From positions 1 to 64,000 of the forward strand of contig NZ_LQIT01000002.1 in NCBI RefSeq assembly GCF_001499965.1: a stretch of DNA of 64,000 nt. Direction: 5' to 3'. Positions 33,059-41,015 of this stretch are shown piece after piece (the stretch's first letter is position 1; each line of letters begins with the position of its first letter). The DNA comes from Mycobacterium sp. GA-2829. Its GTDB lineage: Bacteria > Actinomycetota > Actinomycetes > Mycobacteriales > Mycobacteriaceae. Both the position numbers and the translations under genes were made by a program. The notes beneath the pieces are model-generated. The model did no database searches, was not told where the DNA came from, and worked only from the letters and a program-made list of their open reading frames with translations.

Positions 33059-34291
33059 ATGAAGATCGCGATGGTTTCCGAACATGCCAGCCCGTTGGCG
33101 GCCCTCGGTGGAGTGGACGCCGGTGGTCAGAACGTCCACGTGGCCGAATTGTCGGCCGCGCTGGCGCGCCGCGGCCACGAGGTCAGTGTCTACACCCGCC
33201 GTGACGACCCCGAGCTGCCCGAACGGGTCACCACCGCACAGGGTTACACGGTGGTGCACGTGCCCGCCGGGCCCGCGCGGCAGCTGCCCAAAGACGAACT
33301 GCTGGTCCACATGGGCCCGTTCGCGCAGTTCCTCGACCGACAGTGGAGCGTCGACCGCCCCGACGTGGCACATGCGCACTTCTGGATGTCGGGGTTGGCC
33401 ACCCAGCTGGCCGCACGCCACCTCGACCTGCCCGCCGTGCAGACGTTTCACGCGCTCGGCGTGGTGAAGCGCAGGCATCAGGGTTCACTCGACACCAGCC
33501 CCGAGGACCGACTGAAACTCGAGGCCATGGTGGCCCGCACCGCGACCTGGGTGGCCGCGACCTGCACCGACGAGGTGTTCGAGCTCATGCGGCTCGGGCG
33601 GTCACGCAACCGGATCTCGGTGGTGCCGTGCGGTGTCGACCTCGACCTGTTCACCCCCGACGGCCCCTGCGCCGAGCGCGGAGCCCGGCACCGCATCGTC
33701 AGCGTCGGACGGTTCGTGCCGCGCAAGGGTTTCGACGTCGTGGTCCGGGCGCTGCCCGGGATCCCCGACACCGAACTCGTGCTCGTCGGCGGGCCCGACC
33801 GGGCCGAGGTGGAGGCCGACCCGGAGGCCCGGCGGCTGCGCGAACTGGCCGAACAACTCGGGGTCAGCGACCGGGTGGTGTTCCAGGGCGCGGTGGCCCG
33901 CGCGGACATGCCCGCAGTGCTGCGCTCGGCCGACGTCGTGGCGTGCACCCCGTGGTACGAACCGTTCGGCATCGTCCCGCTCGAAGCGATGGCGTGCGGT
34001 GTGCCGGTGGTGGCCGCCGCGGTCGGCGGGATGCTCGACACCGTCGTGCACGATGTGACCGGACGGCTCGTCACGCCCAAGCGGCCCGCCGAGGTCGCCG
34101 ACGCGATCAACACGCTCCTCCACGACGAGTTCCTCCGGCAGAGCCTCGGCGCGGCGGGGCGCGACCGTGCCAAGGCCCGATACTCGTGGGACCGGATCGC
34201 GGCCGACACCCTGCGGATCTACGACCGGCTGGTGCCCGACGCGTACGAGCAGGCCGGCTCATCGGCGACGTCGACCGCCACGTCGGTATGA
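33059..34291 (+). CDS. Glycosyltransferase family 4
   Basis: 410 residues with the complete GT4 architecture. The N-terminal sequence is MVSEHASPLAALGGVDAGGQNVHVAELS; the glycine-rich loop GGVDAGGQNVHV is shared with the MshA and sucrose-phosphate synthase group. The nucleotide-binding half has IVSVGRFVPRKGFD, then GVDLDLF and WYEPFGIVPLEAMACGVPVVAA, in which the two glutamates of the E-x7-E motif are intact. It is a retaining transferase and probably adds a sugar to a lipid or glycan at the inner face of the membrane. The start follows AGAGAGGAACC. Confidence 0.9.
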   Translation: MKIAMVSEHASPLAALGGVDAGGQNVHVAELSAALARRGHEVSVYTRRDDPELPERVTTAQGYTVVHVPAGPARQLPKDELLVHMGPFAQFLDRQWSVDRPDVAHAHFWMSGLATQLAARHLDLPAVQTFHALGVVKRRHQGSLDTSPEDRLKLEAMVARTATWVAATCTDEVFELMRLGRSRNRISVVPCGVDLDLFTPDGPCAERGARHRIVSVGRFVPRKGFDVVVRALPGIPDTELVLVGGPDRAEVEADPEARRLRELAEQLGVSDRVVFQGAVARADMPAVLRSADVVACTPWYEPFGIVPLEAMACGVPVVAAAVGGMLDTVVHDVTGRLVTPKRPAEVADAINTLLHDEFLRQSLGAAGRDRAKARYSWDRIAADTLRIYDRLVPDAYEQAGSSATSTATSV

Positions 34292-34296
34292 GGTCC

Positions 34297-35181
34297 TCAC
34301 GCGGTCTCCAGCAGATCGAGCGCGCGCTCCACGCGGTCGGGCAGCCGACGGCGCGCACGCAGCACGGCGGGCAGCCGTTGCACGGCTTCGCCTGCGGCCC
34401 TTGCGTGTTCGGCGTCCCGCAGCGAGGCGGTGAACAGGGATCCTGCGGCCTTCAGGCACCGGCCGGCGGGGCGGCGCAGCCAAGTGGTGAGCACATCGTT
34501 GCGCAACACCCGCGCGGCCTGCGCGGCGGTGGTGGCCCGGATCTGCGACGGTTGGTGCATCGCCACCAGCGCCGGGACGTAGCACAGGTCCCAGCCGAGG
34601 GTGGCCATGTCGACGGCCAGCAGCATCTCCTCGCCGCGGAAGTGCAGGATCTCGGAGAACCCCCCGGCCTGGACGAACGCGGTCCTTCGGACGATCGCCG
34701 CGCACGACATGAAGCCCAGGATCGCCGGACCCGGCAGATGCGCCGGATGCCCCAGCGGGCTGTCCGCCAGCATGCGGCTGAAGTCGTCCTCCTCGTCGCG
34801 GGGCAGCACGATGGTGCGCGCGGCGAGCAGGCCCACCCCGGGGTGGGCGTCGAACGTCTGCTCGGCCAGCGCAGTCGCGTCGGGCTGCCACCACGAATCG
34901 TCGTCGCAGAAGGCCACATACGGCGTGGTGCTCGCCGCGACACCGACGTTGCGGGCAGGCGCGCCTGCGTTGGTGTCGAGTTCGACGAGCGTGACCCGGC
35001 CCGCCGCCCGTGCGGCGAGGCGTTCGACCGTCGGGACGGAATCGTCACGGGAGTCGTTGTCCACCACCGTGATCGGGCAGTCGGTGGTGTCCAGCAGGCG
35101 GGTGACGACGGCGGCGAGTTCATCGGCTCGGTCGCGGCTGGCGATCACGAACGTGGTGCGCGGCGAGTTCCGTTGTCCCAT
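34297..35181 (-). CDS. Glycosyltransferase family 2
   Basis: 294 residues from ATG 35181. The GT-A domain shows TTFVIASRDRADELAAVV at the N terminus, VVDNDSRDDS, NAGAPARNVGV, and the metal-binding AFCDDDSWW (DDD in place of DXD). The acceptor-binding region includes GGFSEILHFRGEEMLLAVDMATLGW, matching the ED-type catalytic motif. The last 60 residues are basic and helical. It is convergent with the GT4 pair and divergent from the heptose operon, with a SigF-type promoter 13-36 bp ahead of its start. It is likely an inverting transferase of the same glycan. Confidence 0.88.
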   Translation of the reverse strand: MGQRNSPRTTFVIASRDRADELAAVVTRLLDTTDCPITVVDNDSRDDSVPTVERLAARAAGRVTLVELDTNAGAPARNVGVAASTTPYVAFCDDDSWWQPDATALAEQTFDAHPGVGLLAARTIVLPRDEEDDFSRMLADSPLGHPAHLPGPAILGFMSCAAIVRRTAFVQAGGFSEILHFRGEEMLLAVDMATLGWDLCYVPALVAMHQPSQIRATTAAQAARVLRNDVLTTWLRRPAGRCLKAAGSLFTASLRDAEHARAAGEAVQRLPAVLRARRRLPDRVERALDLLETA

Positions 35182-35193
35182 GGTCGCTGTGCC

Positions 35194-35217
35194 TACCCGG
35201 CAGCGTGGCGGGCAAAC
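35194..35217 (-). promoter_or_regulatory. SigF promoter of the GT2 gene (leftward)
   Basis: On the minus strand GTTT (35217-35214), 15 bases, GGGTA (35198-35194), a full consensus match, 13 bp upstream of the GT2 ATG. Confidence 0.7.
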
Positions 35218-35220
35218 AGC

Positions 35221-35244
35221 GTTTTCCCTACTACTTCGGGGGTA
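35221..35244 (+). promoter_or_regulatory. SigF promoter of the heptose/xylose operon (rightward)
   Basis: GTTT (35221-35224), 15 bases, GGGTA (35240-35244), a full consensus match. Its -35 is only three bases from that of the leftward promoter. Expected transcription start at about 35251, next to GTG codons at 35252 and 35255 that are in frame with the first gene. Confidence 0.7.
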
Positions 35245-35263
35245 CTGCGCCGTGGTGCATGAC

Positions 35264-36250
35264 ATGACCCGGGTTCTGGTGTTCGGTGGTTGCGGATTCG
35301 TCGGCGGGCACCTGTGCGAACGGCTGCTGGCGGGCGGTGCGGAGGTGGTGTGCGTCGACGACCTGTCGACCAGCGCGCCGAATGCGGAGAACCTCCTGCG
35401 CGACCATCCGAACTACCGCTTCGTCCGCCACGACATCACCGAACCGCTGACCGGACCCGCCTTCGGTCAACCGGTGGACGTCGTCTTCCACCTGGCCTCG
35501 CCGGCCTCGCCGGCGGACTACCTGCGACTGCCGGTGCACACCCTGCACACCGGCGCGATGGGCACCGCCAACGCCCTCGAGGTCGCCGAACGTCACGGCG
35601 CCCGGCTGGTGCTGGCCTCGACCAGCGAGGTCTACGGCGACCCGCTCGAGCATCCTCAGACCGAAACCTACTGGGGCAACGTCAATCCCGTCGGTCCACG
35701 CAGCGTGTACGACGAGGCCAAGCGGTACGCCGAGGCGTTGACCTTCGCCCACCGCCGTGAGCGCGGCACCGACGTCGGCGTCGCCCGCATCTTCAACACC
35801 TACGGTCCGCGGATGCGTTCACACGACGGCAGGATGGTGCCGACGTTCATCCGTCAGGCGCTCGCGGGCGAACCGATCACGGTGACCGGATCGGGCCGCC
35901 AGACCCGATCGCTGTGCTTCGTCGACGACACCGTCGGCGGGCTGCTCGCGTTGGCCCGGTCGGGTTACCCCGGCCCGGTCAATCTCGGTAACCCGCATGA
36001 GGTGACGGTCGAGCACGTCGCCGAACTGATCCGCGATCTGGTGGGCGCGTCCTCAGGTATCGAGTACCTGCCCGCCGTGGAGGACGATCCGCAGCGGCGG
36101 TGCCCCGACATCGCGGTGGCCCGGGAGCAGTTGGGTTGGGAGCCGCGGATGCCCTATCGGGAAGGGCTGGCCCAAACCATCGAGTGGTTCCGCTCGGCGG
36201 GTACGGAGCCCGCCGAATACGTTGCCGCACAGACGAAGACAGCGAGTTAG
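35264..36250 (+). CDS. uxs: UDP-glucuronate decarboxylase (UDP-xylose synthase)
   Basis: 328 residues, an extended SDR. The cofactor loop is GGCGFVGGHL. The family-specific sequences of UXS enzymes are all present: HLASPASPADYLR, STSEVYGDPLEHPQTE, YWGNVNPVGPRSVYDEAKR (with catalytic Tyr and Lys), RIFNTYGPRM and QTRSLCFVDD. The enzyme converts UDP-glucuronic acid to UDP-xylose with an internal NAD cycle. Its substrate is made by Ugd, the last gene of the same operon. ATG 35264 is used; GTG at 35252 or 35255 is possible and would give a leaderless mRNA. Confidence 0.92.
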   Translation: MTRVLVFGGCGFVGGHLCERLLAGGAEVVCVDDLSTSAPNAENLLRDHPNYRFVRHDITEPLTGPAFGQPVDVVFHLASPASPADYLRLPVHTLHTGAMGTANALEVAERHGARLVLASTSEVYGDPLEHPQTETYWGNVNPVGPRSVYDEAKRYAEALTFAHRRERGTDVGVARIFNTYGPRMRSHDGRMVPTFIRQALAGEPITVTGSGRQTRSLCFVDDTVGGLLALARSGYPGPVNLGNPHEVTVEHVAELIRDLVGASSGIEYLPAVEDDPQRRCPDIAVAREQLGWEPRMPYREGLAQTIEWFRSAGTEPAEYVAAQTKTAS

Positions 36251-36260
36251 GGAGCTACCG

Positions 36261-37919
36261 ATGCGAATTCTCGGCATCAACGCGGTGTTCCACGATCCGG
36301 CCGCCGCCCTCGTGGTGGACGGTGAGATCGTGGCGGCCGCCGAGGAGGAACGGTTCTCCCGCCGCAAACACGGTAAGCAGGCGGTGCCGTTCTCGACCTG
36401 GGAGATGCCGGTGCAGTCGGCGCGCTGGTGCCTCGAGCAGGCGGGGCTGACGCCTGCCGATCTGGACGCCGTCGGGTACTCCTACGACCCCGCGCTGATG
36501 GACGAGTCCACCGAGGGGATGGCCGGGCTCGATCGGGACTGGGAGTACCTGCGCACGCTCTACGCCCAGCGCGCACCGCGGTTCCTGCAGTCCGCGCTGC
36601 CCGGACTCGACCCCAGCATCGTCCGGCACGTCCGCCATCACGTGGCACACGCGGCGTCCAGTGCGCTGGCCTCACCGCATCCCGACTGCGCGGTGCTCGT
36701 CGTCGACGGACGTGGTGAACGGGCGTCCATGTTGGCAGGGACCTATCGCGATCAGAAGATCGATGTGCTTGCCGTGCAGGAACTTCCGCATTCGCTCGGC
36801 TTGTTCTACGAGGAACTGACCGAACACCTGGGCTTCGCCCGCTCCAGCGACGAGTACAAGGTGATGGCGATGGCGTCCTACGGCACGCCGCGGTTCGCCG
36901 ACCGGCTGCGCGAACTCGTGTACGCGACCGGCGACGGCGGGTTCCGCACCGAACCCGTCGACTGGGAGTCGTTCACACCGAAGCGCCGCGCGGGTGCGGG
37001 CAAGGGGGGCCATGCACTCGACCGGCCCGAACCCGAACACGCCGACCTCGCCTGCAGTGTGCAACTCGTGGTCGAGGAGGTGCTGCTCGATCTGGTCGGC
37101 TGGCTGCGTGAGCGCACCGACTCCGACAACCTGTGCCTGGCCGGCGGGGTGGCGCTCAACTGCGTGGCCAACTCGAAGATCTTCGCGCGCGGCGGGTTCG
37201 ACCACGTGTGGGTGCAACCCGCGGCGGGGGATTCCGGCACGGCGCTTGGTGCGGCGCTGTCGCTGGCCGGTGAGGCCGGTGAGCCGATCCGGCCGATGTC
37301 GTCGGCCGCGCTGGGTCGCGGGTTCTCCGACGACGAGATCGAGGCGACGCTGCGCGAGGCGGCGGTCCCCTTCGAACGCCCCGACGACTACGCCGCCGCG
37401 GTCGGTGACGCGTTGGCCGACGACAACCTGATCGGCTGGTTCCAGGGCAGGGCGGAGTTCGGTCCGCGCGCGCTGGGCAACCGCTCGCTGCTGGCCGATC
37501 CGCGCCGGATCGAGAACCTCGAGCGACTCAACACCGTCAAGGGCCGCGAACAGTTCCGGCCGGTGGCGCCGATGGTGCTCGCCGAACGCGCGGCCGAGAT
37601 CTTCTCCGGCGGACCGATTCCCAGCCGCTACATGCTGTTCGTGCACGAGGTCGCCGAGTCGTGGCGCAGCCGCATCCCCGCGGTCACCCACGTCGACAAC
37701 ACCGCGCGCATCCAGACCGTCGACGACAGTCAGCCAATGCTGCACGCGACGATCAGCCGGTTCGCCGAACGGACCGGCGTGCCGGTCGTGGTCAACACCA
37801 GCTTCAACACCGCGGGCCGCCCGATGGTCGACAGTCCACGCGACGCGCTGGAGTGCTTCGGCAGCAGCCCGATCGACGTGCTGGCGATCGGGCCGTTCCT
37901 GGTGCGGAGGCCGGTGTGA
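36261..37919 (+). CDS. Carbamoyltransferase (NodU/CmcH/TobZ family)
   Basis: 552 residues. The N-terminal Kae1-like domain starts MRILGINAVFHDPAAALVVDGEIVAAAEEERFSR, and its metal-binding histidines lie in RHHVAHAASS. The HSLGLFYEELTEHLGF and CLAGGVALNCVANSKI motifs follow. The C-terminal YrdC-like domain is present with FQGRAEFGPRALGNRS and VVNTSFN. The family uses carbamoyl phosphate and ATP to place a carbamoyl group on a hydroxyl of a sugar or antibiotic. It lies 10 bp after uxs, and its stop overlaps the next start. A carbamoylated sugar is the likely product; the position is unknown. Confidence 0.9.
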   Translation: MRILGINAVFHDPAAALVVDGEIVAAAEEERFSRRKHGKQAVPFSTWEMPVQSARWCLEQAGLTPADLDAVGYSYDPALMDESTEGMAGLDRDWEYLRTLYAQRAPRFLQSALPGLDPSIVRHVRHHVAHAASSALASPHPDCAVLVVDGRGERASMLAGTYRDQKIDVLAVQELPHSLGLFYEELTEHLGFARSSDEYKVMAMASYGTPRFADRLRELVYATGDGGFRTEPVDWESFTPKRRAGAGKGGHALDRPEPEHADLACSVQLVVEEVLLDLVGWLRERTDSDNLCLAGGVALNCVANSKIFARGGFDHVWVQPAAGDSGTALGAALSLAGEAGEPIRPMSSAALGRGFSDDEIEATLREAAVPFERPDDYAAAVGDALADDNLIGWFQGRAEFGPRALGNRSLLADPRRIENLERLNTVKGREQFRPVAPMVLAERAAEIFSGGPIPSRYMLFVHEVAESWRSRIPAVTHVDNTARIQTVDDSQPMLHATISRFAERTGVPVVVNTSFNTAGRPMVDSPRDALECFGSSPIDVLAIGPFLVRRPV

Positions 37920-39421
37920 CAGTGCCCAAGACCGCATCGTTCTCGATCGTCGTCCCGACCATCGGCCGGGAGTCGCTGTACCGGTTGCTCGACGCGCTGG
38001 CCGCCGAATCGGGGCCCCCGCCGGACGCGGTGATCGTCGTCGACGACCGCCCGCGCGATGCGTCCGCGCTGCACGTGGACGGCACGCTGCCGGTGACGGT
38101 GCTGCGCAGCGGCGGGCGCGGTCCCGCGGCGGCGCGCAATGTCGGCTGGCGGGCGACCACCACCCGGTGGGTGTGCTTCGTCGACGACGACGTGGTGCCC
38201 CAACCCGGCTGGCTCACCGCACTGGCCGCCGATCTGCGCGGCGCCGACACCGCGGGCGCGGCGGGCACGCAGGCGGTCATCGAGGTGCCCGCGGTCGAGG
38301 GGCGCCGCGCCACCGACGACGAGAAGCGCACCCAGCGGCTCGCCGACGCCCGCTGGATCACCGCCGACATGGCCTACCGGCGCGATGTGCTGGTGCAGGT
38401 CGGCGGGTTCGACGAGCGGTTCCCCCGGGCGTACCGCGAGGACTCCGACATCGCACTGCGAATCACCCAGTGCGGCAACACGATCGCCCAGGGCGCCAGG
38501 CGGTCCACCCACCCGGTCGCCAAGGCCACGCTGATGAGCAGTGTGCGCGCCCAGATCGGTAACCGCGACAACGCGTTGATGCGGCGCAAGTACGGCAGGC
38601 GGTGGCGCACCGCGGTCGGTGAGGGGCGGGGTCGGTTACCCGCGCACACCGCGACGACCGCCGCGGCCGCCGTCGCCGCGCTGGGTGCGCTCGCAGGCAG
38701 CCGGCGGATGACCGCCTACGGCGCCGTGGCCTGGGCGGGGCTGACACTGGAGTTCGCCACGCGTCGTTTCTTCGCGGGCCCACGCACGCCGGGTGAGGCC
38801 GGCCGCATGCTGCTGACCAGCGCCCTGATCCCGCCCGCGGCGGTCTACCACCGGCTGCGCGGGGAGTGGGCGTTCCGCGGTGCGCGCCGTGACCCGCCGC
38901 TGGCGGTGCTGCTCGACCGCGACGACACCATCATCGAGGACGACCCCTACCTCAACGATCCGGCCGGGGTGAGACCGTTGCCGGGCGCTGCCGACGCGCT
39001 GACCAAGCTGCGGGAGCGCGGCCTCATGCTGGCCGTGGTCACCAACCAGTCCGGCGTCGCGAAGGGGTTGATCTCCACCGAGCAGCTCGAAGCGGTCAAC
39101 GCCCGCGTCGACGCCGAACTCGGCCCGTTCGACTCGTGGCAGATCTGTGTGCACGACAACGACGACGGCTGCCGCTGCCGCAAACCCGCGCCCGGCATGG
39201 TCGAGGCCGCGGCCGAGGCGCTCGGCGTCGACCCGGCGCGCTGCGTGATGATCGGCGACACCGGCGGCGATGTGAACGCCGCCCTGAACGCGCGCGCAGA
39301 CGCCGTCCTGGTGCCGACGAAACGCACACTGCCGCAGGAGGTCACCGAGGCGCGCCGACGCGCACGGGTCGCCGCGACGCTGACCGACGCGGTGGAGATG
39401 GTGCTCAAGGACACCCGATGA
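37916..39421 (+). CDS. Fusion: GT2 glycosyltransferase plus heptose-1,7-bisphosphate phosphatase (GmhB-like)
   Basis: 501 residues with two enzymes. Residues 1 to about 290 are a GT2 domain: FSIVVPTIGRESLYRLLDAL, VVDDRPRD, AARNVGW, the metal site FVDDDVVPQPGW, and GGFDERFPRAYREDSDIALR. A hydrophobic linker (AATAAAAVAALGALAG and a second stretch) follows. From about residue 325 is a HAD phosphatase of the GmhB type: LLDRDDTIIEDDPYLN, VVTNQSGVAKG, the zinc ligands in CVHDNDDGCRCRKPAPGM, and MIGDTGGDVNAA. GmhB removes the 7-phosphate of D-glycero-D-manno-heptose 1,7-bisphosphate. The start (GTG 37916) overlaps the previous stop; GTG 37922 is an alternative. Confidence 0.88.
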   Translation: MTVPKTASFSIVVPTIGRESLYRLLDALAAESGPPPDAVIVVDDRPRDASALHVDGTLPVTVLRSGGRGPAAARNVGWRATTTRWVCFVDDDVVPQPGWLTALAADLRGADTAGAAGTQAVIEVPAVEGRRATDDEKRTQRLADARWITADMAYRRDVLVQVGGFDERFPRAYREDSDIALRITQCGNTIAQGARRSTHPVAKATLMSSVRAQIGNRDNALMRRKYGRRWRTAVGEGRGRLPAHTATTAAAAVAALGALAGSRRMTAYGAVAWAGLTLEFATRRFFAGPRTPGEAGRMLLTSALIPPAAVYHRLRGEWAFRGARRDPPLAVLLDRDDTIIEDDPYLNDPAGVRPLPGAADALTKLRERGLMLAVVTNQSGVAKGLISTEQLEAVNARVDAELGPFDSWQICVHDNDDGCRCRKPAPGMVEAAAEALGVDPARCVMIGDTGGDVNAALNARADAVLVPTKRTLPQEVTEARRRARVAATLTDAVEMVLKDTR

Positions 39422-40437
39422 GCAAGGCCCTGGTCGCGCGACTCGACAGCGCCGGTGACGTGTTGATCACCGGTCCGGCGGTGCGCGCCGTTGCCGCGGC
39501 CCACGACGAGGTGACCTTCCTGGCCGGTCCGCGCGGGCGGGCGTCGGCCGAACTGCTGCCCGGTGTCGACGAGATCGTCGAATGGCAGGCGCCGTGGGTC
39601 GATTTCGACTCACCCGAACTGACCGCGGGCCACGTCGACGCGCTGATCAAACAACTGCGCGACATCCGCCCCGACCGTGCGTTCATCTTCACCTCGTTCC
39701 ACCAGTCGCCGCTGCCGTTGGCGCTCATCCTGCGGATGGCCTCGGTGCCGTGGGTCGGTGCGATCAGCGTGGACTATCCGGGCACGCTGCTCGATCTCCG
39801 CCACCACGTCGAGGACGGGCTGCCCGAACCCGAACGCGCCCTGTCGCTGGCCGTGGCGGGCGGCTGCGCGCTGCCCGACGGCGACGACGGGGCGCTGCGG
39901 ATCCGCCCGCCCGCACCGCTGACCGGTGAACTGGCCGAGATCGCCGCCGCGGCACCGTATGTGGTCTTCCACCCCGGTGCCGCCGTCCCCGCCCGCAGGC
40001 CGAGCGCCGACCGCAGCGCCGCCATGGTCGCCGCGCTCGCCGCCGCCGGGCACCGGGTCCTCGTCACCGGCGACGCCGCCGAACGCGACCTCACCGCGGC
40101 CGTCGCCGCCGACGTGGCCGTCGACCTCGGCGGCCGCACCGCGCTGCCGACGCTGGCCGCGCTCTACGCAGGCGCCCGCGTGGTGGTGGTGCCCAACACC
40201 GGCCCCGCACACCTGGCGGCCGCCGTCGGCGTTCCCGTCGTCTCGCTGTTCGCGCCGGTGGTGCCCGCCTCCCAGTGGGAGCCCTACGGTCGCAGCGTGA
40301 TCCGGCTCGGCGACCAGGATGCGCCATGCCGGCTCACCCGGGCCCGCACCTGTCCGGTGCCCGGGCATCCGTGCCTGGACGGGATCACCGACCTCGAATT
40401 GCTCACCGCGGTCGATCGATTGGGAGGACAACCATGA
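39418..40437 (+). CDS. Glycosyltransferase family 9 (ADP-heptosyltransferase-like) A
   Basis: 339 residues. The GT9 hallmarks are seen: KALVARLDSAGDVLITGPAVRAV at the N terminus, ILRMASVPWVGAIS, VVFHPGAAVPARR at the start of the donor domain, and VVVPNTGPAHLAAAVGVPVVSLF as the ADP-heptose binding region. GT9 enzymes of Gram-negative bacteria move heptose from ADP-heptose onto the LPS core; mycobacteria have no LPS, so the acceptor must be different. Start overlaps the fusion gene by ATGA. Four cysteines near the C terminus (CRLTRARTCPVPGHPC) are like those in other actinobacterial members. Confidence 0.88.
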   Translation: MSKALVARLDSAGDVLITGPAVRAVAAAHDEVTFLAGPRGRASAELLPGVDEIVEWQAPWVDFDSPELTAGHVDALIKQLRDIRPDRAFIFTSFHQSPLPLALILRMASVPWVGAISVDYPGTLLDLRHHVEDGLPEPERALSLAVAGGCALPDGDDGALRIRPPAPLTGELAEIAAAAPYVVFHPGAAVPARRPSADRSAAMVAALAAAGHRVLVTGDAAERDLTAAVAADVAVDLGGRTALPTLAALYAGARVVVVPNTGPAHLAAAVGVPVVSLFAPVVPASQWEPYGRSVIRLGDQDAPCRLTRARTCPVPGHPCLDGITDLELLTAVDRLGGQP

Positions 40438-41015
40438 TCGAGACCCACATCTCCGCACTCGCGCAGGCGGTGGATCGCATCGCCGTCGAGGCGCCCCGGC
40501 TGACGGGGTGGGGGCGCCACCTCGCCGACGTGCTTCCTGCCGGCGGCCGCCTGCTGGCATGCGGCAACGGGGGCAGTGCCGCCGAGGCGCAGCACCTGAC
40601 CGCCGAACTGGTCGGCCGGTTCCACGAGGAACGGATGCCGATGTCGGCGATCTCACTGCACGCCGACACGTCCGCACTGACCGCGATCGGCAACGACTAC
40701 GGCATCGAGGAGATCTTCGCCCGCGGGGTGCGCGCCCACGGCCGCCCCGGCGACGTCCTCATCGCGCTCTCGACCAGCGGCACCAGCCCCAACGTCCTGG
40801 CCGCGGTCAAGGCCGGCCACGAACTCGGGCTCACCTCGTGGGCGCTGACGGGTCCGGCACCGAATCCGTTGGCGGCCATGTGCGATGACGCGATCTGCGT
40901 GGAGGCGGGCACCACCGCCACCGTCCAGGAGATCCACCTGCTCCTCGTGCACGCGCTGTGCATCGCCCTCGACGACGTGTTGCTCCACACCAGCCAGGAG
41001 GCCACCCATGGCTGA
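40434..41015 (+). CDS. gmhA: Sedoheptulose-7-phosphate isomerase
   Basis: 193 residues, a single SIS domain. It carries LACGNGGSAAEAQHLTAELVGRF, ISLHADTSALTAIGNDYGIEEIF and ALSTSGTSPNVLAAV, which are the GmhA signature regions, and the C-terminal QEIHLLLVHALC with the catalytic histidine. GmhA turns sedoheptulose 7-phosphate into D-glycero-D-manno-heptose 7-phosphate, the first step of NDP-heptose synthesis. ATGA overlap with the heptosyltransferase before it, and 8-bp overlap with hldE after it, point to strong translational coupling. Confidence 0.92.
   Translation: MIETHISALAQAVDRIAVEAPRLTGWGRHLADVLPAGGRLLACGNGGSAAEAQHLTAELVGRFHEERMPMSAISLHADTSALTAIGNDYGIEEIFARGVRAHGRPGDVLIALSTSGTSPNVLAAVKAGHELGLTSWALTGPAPNPLAAMCDDAICVEAGTTATVQEIHLLLVHALCIALDDVLLHTSQEATHG

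Noticed and set aside
34601..35263. Upstream extension of the uxs frame through the GT2 gene
   Set aside because: The extension is antisense to a GT2 gene with good motifs and crosses the divergent SigF promoter pair; uxs homologues begin at the Rossmann strand following ATG 35264.
35264..36250. Possible identity of this extended SDR as the ADP-heptose epimerase HldD
   Set aside because: The sequence follows UDP-glucuronate decarboxylase at all diagnostic stretches (ASPASP, EVYGDPLEHPQ, YWGNVNP), and Ugd in the same operon supplies its substrate.
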